Counted from the first letter of the stretch, positions 6,694 through 15,769 are shown. The stretch: 64,000 nucleotides of DNA from an uncultured Collinsella sp. (GCA_902478545.1 CABSLA010000005.1:1-64000), one strand, 5' to 3'. The notes: generated by a model not told the origin, from the letters alone. Numbers and translations are program-made.

Positions 6694-8790
6694 TTACTTT
6701 TTACGAGCAAGCTCACCGATGTTGGCGATGCCGGAGAAAACGGCCTCGAAGCGGTTGAGCAGCTTAAGGCGATTATCGCGGAGCTGCTCGTCCTTGTCCA
6801 TGACCATGACCTCGTCGAAGAAACGGTCGATGGGCGCGCGCAGGGCGGCGAGGGCAGCAAATGCGGCCGGATAATCCTCGGTAGCAAGGGCGGCATCGAC
6901 AGCGGTCTGAGCAGCCTCGGAGGCGTCGGCGAGCGCAAGCTCGACCTCGCCCATCAGGCTGCGGTCGTACTCCACGCCCAGCTCGGGCTTGGAGATATGC
7001 GCGGCGCGAGCATAGGCGGTCGCAAGGTTGTCGAACGTCTCGGCGTCGTTCTTGCGGGCCTCGTCGAGGGCGGCGCAGCGGGCGAAGAAGACGGACGGAG
7101 CGATGATGTGCACCGCGGAGACGGCGGCAACGGTATCGGCCGGGATCTTTTCGTCGCGGGCCATGCTCACCAGGCGGCCATGGAAGAAGTCACGAACCTG
7201 CTGGGCGACCTCGGCGGCGTCGAACTCAATGCCCTGCTCGCCATAGAGCTCGAGGGCGAAGTCGATAAGCGACGTGGGGTCGATCGGCAGACGGTCGCGC
7301 AGGATGTTGATGATGCCGATAGCGGCACGACGCAGCGCATAGGGGTCGGAGGAGCCGGTCGGGGGCTCGCCGATGGCAAAGATACCGGCAATGGTATCGA
7401 GCTTGTCGGCACAGGCCACGATGCAGCCAGCGGTGCCCTCGGGCAGCTCGTCACCGGCAAAGCGGGGACGATAGTGATCGCGAATGGCGTGGGCGACCTC
7501 GTCGTTCTCCCCCATCGCGGTCGCGTAATAACCGCCCATCACGCCCTGCTGGCTCGTAAACTCGACGACGGCGTTAGACACCAGGTCGGCCTTGCACAGG
7601 TGCGCGGCGCGAGCAGCGTCGGCGGCCAGGTGGGCGCCCAGATGGGCCTCGCGAGCGATGGCAAGCGCGAGTTGCTCAATGCGCTCGGACTTGGCGAGCA
7701 CGCTACCGAGCTTCTCCTGGAAGGCGACCTTGGCCAGACGCTCGCGGAACTCGTCGAGGGAGATCTTCAGGTCCTCCTCGTAGAAGAACTTGGCGTCGTC
7801 CAGACGGGCGCGCACGACGCGCTCGTTGCCGTCAATCACGCGCTCGGCATTCTCGGGCTTGCTGTTGGAAACGACCACGAACTCACGCGTGAGCTTGCCC
7901 TCGCCGTCATAGATCGGGAAGTAGCGCTGGTTGGTGAGCATGGACTCGCAGATAATCTCGTGCGGGACCTTGAGAAACTCCTCATCGAAGGTACCGACGA
8001 GCACCGTCGGCCACTCGCAGAGGTTAATGACCTCCTCAAAGACCTTCTTGGGCGTATCGACATGGCAGCCGGGACGGGCAGCCTCGACCTCGGCGATACC
8101 GGCGAGGATGGCCTCACGACGACGCTCGGCAGAAAGCACACCGGCGTCCTCGAGCACCTGCTCGTAGACGGCGGGGCTGGCAACCACATGGTCGCCAGGG
8201 CCAAGCACGCGATGACCACGCGTGGTGTTGCCACTCGTCACGTCGGCAAACGACACGGGCACAACGTCCTCGCCCAGAAGGCAGCAGATCCAGCGGACCG
8301 GACGAACAAAGGTCGCATGCTCGTGACCCCAGCGCTGAGAGCGGTAGTTGGGCCACTGCAGGCCAGCGATAGTCTTCTCGCACAGGGCCGTCAGGATCGG
8401 GGTGGCCGGGGCGGAAGGGATGTTCTTCTCGGCAAAGACGTACTCACGGCCGTCGGTGTCCTCGCGACGGACCAGATCCTCGGCAGCCACACCGCACTTG
8501 CGGGCGAAGCCCTGGGCGGCCTTGGTGGCGTTACCGTCGGCATCGAAGGCGATGTTGGCCGCGGGGCCGCGCTTGACCTCGTGAACCTCGTCGGTCGCGG
8601 TGGCGACGTCGGCAACGAGCGCAGCCAGGCGGCGCGGGCTCGAGATCACACGGACCTCGCCGTGGGCCAGACCGGCCTCGTCGAGACCCTTGGCGATCAT
8701 GGTGCCAAGCTGCTTGACGGCATTGTTCAGCGGTGCGGAGGGCATTTCTTCCGTACCGATCTCAAACAGGAAATCCTTAGCGTCTGCCAT
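6694..8790 (-). CDS. glyS: Glycyl-tRNA synthetase beta subunit
   Basis: Protein of 698 residues, the normal length for the beta subunit of the heterotetrameric bacterial GlyRS. It opens with FLFEIGTEEMPSAPL, the family's characteristic N-terminus. A central HD-like region contains the conserved YYA, HYRPRFAGDELP and DKLDTIAGIF segments. The C-terminus carries the DALR-type anticodon-binding region (FFDEVMVM). It binds tRNA-Gly and works with the alpha subunit encoded immediately upstream, with only three bases between the genes. A long open frame on the opposite strand over this gene and glyQ is an antisense artefact of GC-rich codon use. Confidence 0.97.
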   Translation of the reverse strand: MADAKDFLFEIGTEEMPSAPLNNAVKQLGTMIAKGLDEAGLAHGEVRVISSPRRLAALVADVATATDEVHEVKRGPAANIAFDADGNATKAAQGFARKCGVAAEDLVRREDTDGREYVFAEKNIPSAPATPILTALCEKTIAGLQWPNYRSQRWGHEHATFVRPVRWICCLLGEDVVPVSFADVTSGNTTRGHRVLGPGDHVVASPAVYEQVLEDAGVLSAERRREAILAGIAEVEAARPGCHVDTPKKVFEEVINLCEWPTVLVGTFDEEFLKVPHEIICESMLTNQRYFPIYDGEGKLTREFVVVSNSKPENAERVIDGNERVVRARLDDAKFFYEEDLKISLDEFRERLAKVAFQEKLGSVLAKSERIEQLALAIAREAHLGAHLAADAARAAHLCKADLVSNAVVEFTSQQGVMGGYYATAMGENDEVAHAIRDHYRPRFAGDELPEGTAGCIVACADKLDTIAGIFAIGEPPTGSSDPYALRRAAIGIINILRDRLPIDPTSLIDFALELYGEQGIEFDAAEVAQQVRDFFHGRLVSMARDEKIPADTVAAVSAVHIIAPSVFFARCAALDEARKNDAETFDNLATAYARAAHISKPELGVEYDRSLMGEVELALADASEAAQTAVDAALATEDYPAAFAALAALRAPIDRFFDEVMVMDKDEQLRDNRLKLLNRFEAVFSGIANIGELARKK

Positions 8791-8793
8791 GGC

Positions 8794-9705
8794 TTACGCC
8801 ACCTCGCCTTCCTGATCGGCATTCTCGTTGACTCCGGCGACCTCGGCCATGTAGGCCTCGCAGCACGCCTTGGCGACGGCGCGGACGCGCAGGATGTAGT
8901 TGGCACGCTCGACCGCGGACAGGGCGCCGCGAGCATCGAGCAGGTTGAAAGCGTGGCTGCACTTCATGACGCAGTCATATGCCGGCAGCGGCAGCTTGCG
9001 CTCCAGGCAGGAATGGCACTCGGCCTCGTAGTCGTCAAACTTCTGACGCATCATCTCGACGTTGGCGACCTCAAAGTTATAGGCACTGAACTCGCGCTCG
9101 TTCTCGAGGAACACGTCGCCATAGGTCATGGGCGTGCCGTCGGGCAGGTAGCTCCACACCAGGTCGTAGACCGAGTTAACGCCCTGGGCGTACATGGCGA
9201 TACGCTCCAGGCCGTAGGTGATCTCGACGGGCACGGGGTCGACCTCGATGCCGCCCACCTGCTGGAAGTACGTAAACTGCGTGACCTCCATGCCATTGAG
9301 CCAGACCTCCCAGCCAAGGCCCCAGGCGCCGAGCGTCGGGCTCTCCCAGTCGTCCTCGACAAAGCGGACGTCATGGTCGTTGGGGTCCAGGCCAATGGCG
9401 GCCAGCGAACCCAGGTAGAGCTCCTGGGCGTTGACCGGCGAGGGCTTGATGAGCACCTGGAACTGATAGTAGTGCTGCATGCGGTTGGGGTTCTCGCCGT
9501 AGCGGCCGTCGGCGGGACGGCGGCAGGGCTGTGCATAGCAGGTGCGCCACTCGGCGGGACCGAGCGAGCGCAGCGTGGTCGCGGTATGGAAGGTACCGGC
9601 ACCGACCTCGGAGTCATAGGGCTGCATGATGACGCAGCCCTGCTCGCCCCAGTACTGCTGGAGGCGCAGGATGATGTCTTGGAAGGAAAGCGATGAAGCG
9701 TTCAT
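8794..9705 (-). CDS. glyQ: Glycyl-tRNA synthetase alpha subunit
   Basis: Protein of 303 residues, the catalytic subunit of the alpha2-beta2 class II GlyRS. It activates glycine and charges tRNA-Gly. Recognisable family segments are [18 protein letters not shown] at the N-terminus and the class II motif 2 region around [13 protein letters not shown]. It begins with ATG at 9705 and is the first gene of glyQ-glyS-ppsR. The 59 bp upstream to lepB are too short for a T-box riboswitch. A TATAGT-like -10 element lies at about 9750-9755 on the minus strand. Confidence 0.97.
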   Translation of the reverse strand: MNASSLSFQDIILRLQQYWGEQGCVIMQPYDSEVGAGTFHTATTLRSLGPAEWRTCYAQPCRRPADGRYGENPNRMQHYYQFQVLIKPSPVNAQELYLGSLAAIGLDPNDHDVRFVEDDWESPTLGAWGLGWEVWLNGMEVTQFTYFQQVGGIEVDPVPVEITYGLERIAMYAQGVNSVYDLVWSYLPDGTPMTYGDVFLENEREFSAYNFEVANVEMMRQKFDDYEAECHSCLERKLPLPAYDCVMKCSHAFNLLDARGALSAVERANYILRVRAVAKACCEAYMAEVAGVNENADQEGEVA

Positions 9706-9764
9706 GCCTCTAATATCCCCTCGTCGAAACGATTACACGGTTAGGTACTGTACTATAGCGGTTT

Positions 9765-10328
9765 TTAGTCGATAGCGCCGATGCGGTTGAACGGCCAGTA
9801 GCGCACAAGCGCCACTGCGATCAAATCAGAGCGATCGACGGGACCAAAATAACGTGAGTCGGCAGAGTTTTCGCGATTGTCGCCCATCACCCACACGCAC
9901 CCGTCGGGAACCGTGTAGGGATAGCTTACCTGAGCGCCGGGCGCTTGGACCGAAAGCGGCCAGCTCATGCCCGTCGTATAGTCCTCGTCGAGCGCTTGGC
10001 CGTCAACGACCACCTTGCCATCCTGCAGGTCGACCGTCTGGCCGGCCGTGGCAATAACACGCTTGACAAGAACATCATGCTCGGAGGTGCCATCGGGGTT
10101 GTGAAACACCACGATATCACCCTGCTTGACGGGCTGACCGAGCTCGAGGCTCACCTTTTGTGCCAGGATCTGGTCGCCAATCTCGATCGTGGACTCCATG
10201 GAGCCGGTGGGCACCACAAAGGGCTCGACCACAAACGAGCGAATCAAGAAGGTGGCCACGAGCGCGATCGCGATGACCGCGATCCACTCAAAAGCGCCCC
10301 TCAACGCGGAATGCTGCGATGGAACCAT
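9765..10328 (-). CDS. lepB: Signal peptidase I
   Basis: Membrane serine protease of about 187 residues that removes signal peptides from exported proteins. One N-terminal transmembrane helix (about residues 11-31) is followed by the catalytic serine in VPTGSMEST. The general-base lysine lies in DVLVKRVIATAGQ, and the conserved GDNRENSADSRYFG box D/E comes near the end. I place the start at the ATG at 10328 because GAGGAG lies 5 nt upstream; a GTG at 10334 overlapping the trmD stop is also in frame. It is the last gene of the rpsP-khpA-rimM-trmD-lepB unit. Confidence 0.95.
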   Translation of the reverse strand: MVPSQHSALRGAFEWIAVIAIALVATFLIRSFVVEPFVVPTGSMESTIEIGDQILAQKVSLELGQPVKQGDIVVFHNPDGTSEHDVLVKRVIATAGQTVDLQDGKVVVDGQALDEDYTTGMSWPLSVQAPGAQVSYPYTVPDGCVWVMGDNRENSADSRYFGPVDRSDLIAVALVRYWPFNRIGAID

Positions 10329-10330
10329 TC

Positions 10331-11089
10331 TCACTCCTCGCTCTGCGAATACGCAGCGTCCAAAATCTCCTGCGCGTAAGCGCGCTCCTGGGGCGTAAGG
10401 CGCGCCGTCTCGATCAGATCGGGACGCCAGCGGCAGGTGCGCTCGATGGCGTTCTTGCGACGCCAGGCATCGACCTTGGCATGATCGCCACTCACGAGCA
10501 CCGGAGGCACACCCTCGCCATTGAACTCGGCGGGTCGAGTGTACTGAGCGTACTCGAGCAGGCCACCGTCCTCGGCGGTCGAGAAGGACTCGTCCACGTT
10601 GCTCATCTCGTCACCCAAGGCTCCGGGAATAAGCCGTACGACGGCATCGGCAACGACCATAGCGGGCAGTTCGCCGCCCGTGAGCACGTAGTCGCCGATC
10701 GACAGACGCTCATCGGCATACGCATATGCGCGCTCGTCGACGCCCTCGTAACGGCTGCACACAAACAGCAGGCGCTCACTTTTGAGCAGGCGCTCGGCCA
10801 CATGCTGCGTAAAGGGCTCGCCGCAGGGGGTGAAGAACACCACGGTGGGCTTGGGACCCTCGGAGCTGATGGCCTCGATTGCCTCGGCAATGGGCTCGAC
10901 CTTCATGAGCATGCCCTGCCCGCCGCCATACGGCTCGTCATCGACGGTGCGATGGCGGTCGTGCGTCCAGTCGCGCAGGTTATACGCCTTAAAATCAAAA
11001 AGGCCGGCCTTGCGGGCGCGGCCCAAGATCGACGTGGACATGACGGGCTCAAACATCTCGGGAAAGACCGAAAGGGTCTCGATCAGCAT
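10331..11089 (-). CDS. trmD: tRNA (guanine-37-N1)-methyltransferase
   Basis: Protein of 252 residues of the SPOUT class. It methylates N1 of G37 next to the anticodon to prevent frameshifting. The N-terminus (IETLSVFPEMFEP) and the knot-forming YEGVDERAYAY and GDYVLTGGELPAMV segments are typical. It lies ten bases after rimM and abuts lepB. Confidence 0.97.
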   Translation of the reverse strand: MLIETLSVFPEMFEPVMSTSILGRARKAGLFDFKAYNLRDWTHDRHRTVDDEPYGGGQGMLMKVEPIAEAIEAISSEGPKPTVVFFTPCGEPFTQHVAERLLKSERLLFVCSRYEGVDERAYAYADERLSIGDYVLTGGELPAMVVADAVVRLIPGALGDEMSNVDESFSTAEDGGLLEYAQYTRPAEFNGEGVPPVLVSGDHAKVDAWRRKNAIERTCRWRPDLIETARLTPQERAYAQEILDAAYSQSEE

Positions 11090-11099
11090 GCCGTCCTCC

Positions 11100-11621
11100 C
11101 TACCTGTCCATATCGATCAAGCCGTCCATAACGTGGACGGAAATTGTTCCTGTGTCGGGAAGATCGAGCACAACCTGCTCGATCACGGGAATCAGCACCT
11201 CGCCGTACCGATCGCCCTCGACAACCCAAACATCGTTGGCGGGCGTCGACATGATCTCGACAATCGTGCCGAGCGAACCAAAGCGCTCGTCGACCACCTC
11301 GCGACCCATGAGGTCGGTATAGGCGGCGTCGAGCGAATCGAGCTCGAAGTCGTCACGATTAGCCAGCACATAGCATCCGGTGATGCCCTCGGCGGCCGTC
11401 AAGTCGTCTATGCCCTCAAACGAGACCAGATCGCCATCGCCCGTATCGGTGACGGACACGACCGTGCAAAAACGGTCGCGCTTGAGCGCCGGCGGCGTCA
11501 AGGCGACACGCATACCCGGCTCCAATACAGAAGGAAGCCCCCGCAGCGGCTGCGCGAGGACCTCCCCCTTCCTTCCGTGCGGCTTGACCACACGGGCGAT
11601 GTTTTTGTACTGGGACCTCAA
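11100..11621 (-). CDS. rimM: Ribosome maturation factor RimM
   Basis: Protein of 173 residues that binds S19 and helps mature the 30S head. The N-terminal beta-barrel starts with IARVVKPHGRKGEVLA and includes a PPALKRDRF segment. The PRC-barrel C-terminal domain carries DLMGREVVDERFGSLG and ends with a DVWVVEG / VLIPVI strand set. A TTG start is the most upstream plausible choice. It sits between khpA and trmD in the usual order. Confidence 0.94.
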   Translation of the reverse strand: MRSQYKNIARVVKPHGRKGEVLAQPLRGLPSVLEPGMRVALTPPALKRDRFCTVVSVTDTGDGDLVSFEGIDDLTAAEGITGCYVLANRDDFELDSLDAAYTDLMGREVVDERFGSLGTIVEIMSTPANDVWVVEGDRYGEVLIPVIEQVVLDLPDTGTISVHVMDGLIDMDR

Positions 11622-11625
11622 GGTC

Positions 11626-11910
11626 CTAGCCCAGAACCTCTACCTCGACAGCAGTGTCGAGGCGAGCGGCCAGTGCACGGGCGAGCGTGCGAATGGCCTT
11701 GATGGTACGGCCACGACGGCCGATGACCTTAGCAACGTCATCCTCGGCAACCGAGACCTCAATCGTGGAGGCGTCGTCACCATCGATGACCTCAAGGCTC
11801 ACGGAATCCGGGTCGTCGACGATCTGAACAACGAGATATTCGACGAGATCGGCGATGCGATCTGAGAGCATTGCCTCACCCTCGAGCTGTGCAGCGTCAA
11901 CCTCAGGCAC
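11626..11910 (-). CDS. khpA: KH-domain RNA-binding protein KhpA
   Basis: Small KH-domain protein of 94 residues. The RNA-gripping GxxG loop is G-R-R-G in VAKVIGRRGRTIKAIRTLARA. KhpA-type proteins, often paired with KhpB/Jag, affect cell size and mRNA in Gram-positives. The GTG at 11910 is preferred because GAGGAG is 6 nt upstream; an internal ATG would give the shorter length usual elsewhere. The gene is only three bases from rpsP. Confidence 0.93.
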   Translation of the reverse strand: MPEVDAAQLEGEAMLSDRIADLVEYLVVQIVDDPDSVSLEVIDGDDASTIEVSVAEDDVAKVIGRRGRTIKAIRTLARALAARLDTAVEVEVLG

Positions 11911-11913
11911 GAT

Positions 11914-12255
11914 TTACTCCTCGGCGCCCTCAGCGGCCTCAGCGGCAGCCTTAGCGGCCTCGGCCTCTTTGGCGAGCTGCTTCTTGGACTTCTTGACGAC
12001 GGTCTCGGTCTTCTCGCCCTCGTTGGCGGCCTTGACCAGAGCAGCGACGGCGTCGGTGAGCTGAGCGCCCTTGGACTGCCAGTCGGCGATCTTCTCGAGG
12101 TCGAGGTTGATGGTCTTGGGGGCGGTCATCGGGTTGTAGCGGCCAACCTCCTCGATGATACGACCGTCACGCGGGGCGCGGGAATCGGCGACGACGACAC
12201 GGTAGTACGGACGCTTCTTAGCGCCGTGACGAGCAAGGCGAATCTTGACTGCCAA
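11914..12255 (-). CDS. rpsP: 30S ribosomal protein S16
   Basis: S16 with its standard opening [20 protein letters not shown] and the [13 protein letters not shown] segment. The start is a TTG at 12255, fixed by GGAGG 8 nt upstream, giving 113 residues. After the roughly 80-residue S16 fold comes a Lys/Glu/Ala-rich tail of about 30 residues, common in actinobacteria. A small hairpin (GCAGC at 12275-12279 with GCTGC at 12285-12289) lies just upstream of the ribosome-binding site and may influence initiation. First gene of the rpsP-khpA-rimM-trmD-lepB unit. Confidence 0.96.
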   Translation of the reverse strand: MAVKIRLARHGAKKRPYYRVVVADSRAPRDGRIIEEVGRYNPMTAPKTINLDLEKIADWQSKGAQLTDAVAALVKAANEGEKTETVVKKSKKQLAKEAEAAKAAAEAAEGAEE

Positions 12256-12444
12256 AGGAAACTCCTCCAACCAAGCAGCTTTAGGCTGCAACTACAAACA
12301 AACAGTTGAACATAATACGCCATCGACGCGGGCAGGTGAAGTCCGTGAGACCAACTTCTTCGGTGTAGTCGAGGGCAAATCCATATCTTAGACAAGAATT
12401 CGCGATTTGCAAGCACATCCACGCACCCCACATGAGCTGCGCGG

Positions 12445-12450
12445 TATACT
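12445..12450 (+). promoter_or_regulatory. -10 element of dinB
   Basis: TATACT ends six bases before the dinB ATG at 12457, so transcription should begin at or next to the start codon. No Shine-Dalgarno sequence fits between. This predicts a leaderless mRNA. No good -35 match is seen. Confidence 0.5.
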
Positions 12451-12456
12451 CATGAC

Positions 12457-13710
12457 ATGGAAAGACGCGAACATACATACGGTTATGAGGATGCTGCGGG
12501 CGTCACGCCGCCGCCCTGGACGGGTCCGGCGGTGGGCCTGATGGACCTCGATGCATTTTTTGCGAGCGTGGAGATGCTCGATCATCCCGAGTGGCGCGGC
12601 AAGCCGCTCATTGTGGGCGGAGACGCCGAGTCACGCGGTGTCGTGTCCACGTGTTCGTACGAGGCGCGTCGCTTTGGCGTGCATTCTGCCATGCCCTCGG
12701 CCGAGGCGCAGCGTCTGTGTCCGCAGGCCATTTGGACGCATGGACACTTTGATCGCTACCGTGAGGTGAGCGCGCAGGTCATGGCGATCCTTGCCGATGA
12801 GACCCCACGCGTAGAGCGCGTATCGATTGATGAGGCCTTTATCGATATCACGCCGGGCCGGTTTGCGCCCGAGGACCCGCTGCTGGTAGCGCAGCGCATA
12901 AGCGATCGCGTTGCGGCGCTGGGGGTGACGTGCTCCATCGGCGTTGGGTGCAACAAGACCGTGGCCAAAATCGCAAGCGAGCGCGACAAGCCGTTTGGTC
13001 TGACCATTGTGCGCCCCGGTACGGAACAGCGGTTTTTGGCCGCACTGCCCGTGTCCGCCATGAGCGGAATCGGGCGTTCGGCCGAGGAGCGACTGCGTCG
13101 CATGCGCATCTATACGCTCGGCGAGCTTTCACGCGCGCCAAAGTCCACCCTGGCTGCAATCTTTGGCGTGAATGGCGAGCGCATGCGTCAACGTGCTTTG
13201 GGGCTCGAAATCTCTGAAGTCACGAGTCTCGATGAAGAGCGCGAGGTCAAGTCGGTGAGCAATGAGCGCACCTTTGCGAAGGATTTGACTGAGCGTGGGG
13301 ATATCGAGGCGGCGATTGCGCTGCTGGGCGAGTCGGTTGGGCGCCGCCTACGTCGTCAAGGGCTGACGGGCGGAACCGTAACGCTCAAGCTCAAATACTC
13401 TTACGGTAGCGGACGCACGGCACAGCGCCGCTTACCCCACCCCACCGACGACGAGAATATCTTTGTGGCCGTAGCGCTCGAGCTGCTCGACAATATCTGG
13501 CAAGAAGGCATGCACGTGCGTCTGGCGGGCATCGGCATGAGCGACTTCAACCACCAAGGCGGTATCCAAACCGACCTGTTCTGCGAGATCGATGACCGCG
13601 GAGCCCAATCCAGCGACCGCCGCGACCTCTCCGTCGCCATCGACGCCGTCCGAGACAAATTCGGCGACACCGCCCTATCCTTCGGCCGCCAATCCCGCTT
13701 CAACGATTAA
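12457..13710 (+). CDS. dinB: DNA polymerase IV (Y family)
   Basis: Translesion polymerase of 417 residues. Catalytic carboxylates are in MDLDAFFASVE (about residues 29-39) and VSIDEAFID (about 124-132). The fingers region has YEARRFGVHSAMP, and helix-hairpin-helix segments are near ALPVSAMSGIGRSAEERL. The little-finger domain ends at about residue 350. The last stretch lacks an obvious QLxLF beta-clamp motif but has a hydrophobic IQTDLF that could serve. The gene faces away from rpsP and stands alone. Its start appears leaderless (see the -10 element). Confidence 0.95.
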   Translation: MERREHTYGYEDAAGVTPPPWTGPAVGLMDLDAFFASVEMLDHPEWRGKPLIVGGDAESRGVVSTCSYEARRFGVHSAMPSAEAQRLCPQAIWTHGHFDRYREVSAQVMAILADETPRVERVSIDEAFIDITPGRFAPEDPLLVAQRISDRVAALGVTCSIGVGCNKTVAKIASERDKPFGLTIVRPGTEQRFLAALPVSAMSGIGRSAEERLRRMRIYTLGELSRAPKSTLAAIFGVNGERMRQRALGLEISEVTSLDEEREVKSVSNERTFAKDLTERGDIEAAIALLGESVGRRLRRQGLTGGTVTLKLKYSYGSGRTAQRRLPHPTDDENIFVAVALELLDNIWQEGMHVRLAGIGMSDFNHQGGIQTDLFCEIDDRGAQSSDRRDLSVAIDAVRDKFGDTALSFGRQSRFND

Positions 13711-13745
13711 CCGCCTTTGGACAAAAAGAAAGCCGGGCAGCTGCG

Positions 13746-13780
13746 AATGATTATTCTAGGACGGGGATTTTTTAATCATT
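13746..13780 (+). repeat. REP-like palindrome, right of RAYT gene
   Basis: A 35-bp imperfect palindrome with ends AATGATTATT and AATCATT and a central GGACGGGG core. It matches the reverse complement of 14632-14666 at 29 of 35 positions. The two flank the RAYT gene in inverted orientation, the arrangement expected for a RAYT and its cognate REPs. Confidence 0.75.
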
Positions 13781-13787
13781 TGGAGCG

Positions 13788-14528
13788 TCATTTCGCCCTT
13801 TGAATGATATTGGTCCCAATTCCCGTCAGACGCGAAATCTGGTCAATCGTAAACCCCCGATGCCTCAACACTGCCAGAAGACGATTTCGCTCTGATTTCG
13901 GCAAAGTTTTAAGCTGATAAGGCTCATGCGGAGCCAAAAGAGCCCGGGCAACTTCCAGCGCATCCATATCGGAGATATGCTTACCTTCGGGCATAAAATA
14001 GGGATTAGGCTTGCCGTCGGTACTCGAAAGATAAAACGCTTCCGTACCCCCAAACAGATTGAGAATACCTTCACAATCACAAATTTCGGGATGAGAGAAA
14101 TACTCATGGAAGCTGCTCCAGCGATACAGAGGAGCAGAAGAAATACCTGCTTTTGCAGGATTGTCGTGTATGTATCGGACGCAACGGAGCAGCTGTTTGT
14201 CGTCAGAAATGATCACACTCTTGAATCGTTCCTGGAACACCGGTCCGCGGCGGCCGGTTTTTTGATTGAAGTGTTTCGCATATGCCGTATCAATCGCATG
14301 CATAGCAACGCTCATCTGATTATCGAGATCATCAAATAGCAGGTGAACATGATTGTCCATGAGGCACCAGGCAAGAAGACGAATATGAGCGGACGTAAAT
14401 CGTCTGTTCAATAGATTGAGAAAATAAAGGCGATCGTCATCGTCTTCGAAGATCAGCTGGCCAGCACAGCCCTTGAGCATGACGTGATAATGGCCGAGTT
14501 CGGACAACGCACGGGCAACACGAGTCAT
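13788..14528 (-). CDS. REP-associated tyrosine transposase (Y1/HUH, RAYT)
   Basis: Protein of about 246 residues of the TnpA_REP/IS200-like fold. The N-terminal part has YHVMLKG. The HUH motif reads MDNHVHLLF (about residues 64-72), with the candidate catalytic tyrosine about 25-30 residues later in IDTAYAKHF. VFQERFKS and VRYIHDNPAKAG follow, both diagnostic of RAYTs. The C-terminus adds a helix-turn-helix-like segment ending in SRLTGIGTNIIQRAK. The start at 14528 has GGGAG upstream; a longer frame to 14633 would run through a terminator and is rejected. These single-copy enzymes are thought to act on REP palindromes such as those on both sides. Confidence 0.88.
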   Translation of the reverse strand: MTRVARALSELGHYHVMLKGCAGQLIFEDDDDRLYFLNLLNRRFTSAHIRLLAWCLMDNHVHLLFDDLDNQMSVAMHAIDTAYAKHFNQKTGRRGPVFQERFKSVIISDDKQLLRCVRYIHDNPAKAGISSAPLYRWSSFHEYFSHPEICDCEGILNLFGGTEAFYLSSTDGKPNPYFMPEGKHISDMDALEVARALLAPHEPYQLKTLPKSERNRLLAVLRHRGFTIDQISRLTGIGTNIIQRAK

Positions 14529-14588
14529 CGAAACTCTCCCTTCCAAGGATGCAGTAGTCACAGCATACAAAAGGAAAGGAAGAAAAAG

Positions 14589-14621
14589 GCCGAACCGCCC
14601 AACAAAGGTGAGCGGTTCGGC
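14589..14621 (-). terminator. Terminator after rsfS
   Basis: GCCGAACCGC (14589-14598) pairs perfectly with GCGGTTCGGC (14612-14621). On the minus strand the hairpin is followed by CTTTTTC. It closes the obg-nadD-yqeK-rsfS transcript before the RAYT gene. Confidence 0.75.
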
Positions 14622-14631
14622 AAACGGTAGC

Positions 14632-14666
14632 AATGATTATTTTATCCCCGTCCCAGAAAAATCATT
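14632..14666 (-). repeat. REP-like palindrome, left of RAYT gene
   Basis: Inverted partner of 13746-13780 with the same GGGACGGGG core on the minus strand. It abuts the rsfS stop codon, so it has inserted at the very end of a core gene without damaging it. Confidence 0.75.
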
Positions 14667-15121
14667 TAGAGGAGGTTGAGGGGGAGCTGGGGGGCGTCTC
14701 CCCAGAGCTTTTCGAGACGGTAGAAGTCGCGCGCCTCGGGAGTGAAGACGTGGACGACAACCGAACCATAGTCCATGAGCATCCAGGTCTTCTGCTCGCG
14801 ACCCTCGATGGAGAACGGGTGCTCGCCGCAAGCCTCGGCGACCTTCTCCTCGATCTCGTCGACGATAGAATCGACCTGGCGGTTGTTGGTACCGGTGGCA
14901 AGCACAAAGTAGTCGCATACGTCGGAAAGCTCGGTCAGGTCGAGCACCTGAACGTCCTCGCCCTTCTTGTCGTAGGCGGCCTGCGCGGCGGCGCGGGCGA
15001 CATCCTCGGCGGCGACACCGCTCGCAGACAGCGAGGCGGCAGTGCGGTCGGACGTGGCGACGAAGCTCTTGTGCTCCACACCTTCAAGAATCTGCTCGTC
15101 GGTCATGGTCTCGTCGGCCAT
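14666..15121 (-). CDS. rsfS: Ribosomal silencing factor RsfS
   Basis: Protein of 151 residues that binds L14 and blocks subunit joining under starvation. The DUF143 core occupies about residues 45-150, with VLDLTELSDVCDYFVLATG, the WMLMDYGSVVVHVF strand and FYRLEKLWGDAP at the end. An alanine-rich N-terminal extension of about 40 residues precedes it. Last gene of the obg-nadD-yqeK-rsfS group. Confidence 0.96.
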   Translation of the reverse strand: MADETMTDEQILEGVEHKSFVATSDRTAASLSASGVAAEDVARAAAQAAYDKKGEDVQVLDLTELSDVCDYFVLATGTNNRQVDSIVDEIEEKVAEACGEHPFSIEGREQKTWMLMDYGSVVVHVFTPEARDFYRLEKLWGDAPQLPLNLL

Positions 15122-15148
15122 GGAATACCTCTTTCTAGACAGCCCGAG

Positions 15149-15757
15149 CTAGCGCAGCTGGGCGTAATGGTTGTAAATCGAAATAGCCGTGGGATAAAGA
15201 TAGCGCCCGGACTGAATCACATAGACCAAACCCTGCGCAAAACAGGAGAAGAACAACTCGTCGAGCGTCGACTCCCCCACCATCTTGCGCAGCGCATGGG
15301 CATAATCGCCGTGGCGGTTGGGTTCGATGGCATCAGCCACAAAGACCACCATATCGAGCGGCGTCATGTCGCAAGCGCCCACGGTGTGACGGTCGACAGC
15401 CTGAAAGACCGCCGGCGACAGCTCGGGAAAAAGCTGCGGAAGTTCATAGGCGGCAACAGGGCCATGCAAAAGCGGCGTCGCGGCGGAAGGAGAGCCGGCA
15501 ATCTTAATGCCGTAATGCAGAGCGCGCGTGACCAGCTCGTCGTCGGAGAGCACTTTGTCCCAGTCATGGATCAGTCCGGCGGCAGCGGCATCAAAGCGGT
15601 CAACGCCGTAGACCTCGGCCAGATGAAGTGCGGTCTCGGCAACACCCAGCGAATGCACATAGCGCTTGCGCTTATCCTTCATGCGAACATCGAGCAGCTC
15701 TTGAATGCGCTTGAGCAGCGCGCGCTCATCGCCCTCAAACTGATCCTCTACCGACAA
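15149..15757 (-). CDS. yqeK: HD-domain hydrolase YqeK
   Basis: Protein of 202 residues with the HD metal-binding signature: H in YVHSLGVAETA, HD in GLIHDWDK, H in LLHGPVAA, H in DRHTVG, and the VFVADAIEPNR segment. YqeK members hydrolyse diadenosine tetraphosphate symmetrically. The start is a TTG at 15757, 12 bp after nadD. NadD-YqeK-RsfS is a conserved neighbourhood. Confidence 0.94.
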   Translation of the reverse strand: MSVEDQFEGDERALLKRIQELLDVRMKDKRKRYVHSLGVAETALHLAEVYGVDRFDAAAAGLIHDWDKVLSDDELVTRALHYGIKIAGSPSAATPLLHGPVAAYELPQLFPELSPAVFQAVDRHTVGACDMTPLDMVVFVADAIEPNRHGDYAHALRKMVGESTLDELFFSCFAQGLVYVIQSGRYLYPTAISIYNHYAQLR

Positions 15758-15769
15758 CGTAGACCCCCA

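Noticed and set aside
6526..9696. Open frame of over 1000 codons on the plus strand
   Set aside because: It lies exactly antisense to glyS and glyQ, whose products are unmistakable. Its composition (Gly, Leu, Val, Asp, His) is the reverse-complement image of GC-rich codons.
9706..9764. T-box riboswitch before glyQ
   Set aside because: Only 59 bp separate glyQ from lepB and no T-box sequence or terminator is present.
14529..14633. Longer N-terminus for the RAYT protein
   Set aside because: The extension would run through a terminator hairpin and the REP copy and has no homology; the ATG at 14528 has a good ribosome-binding site.
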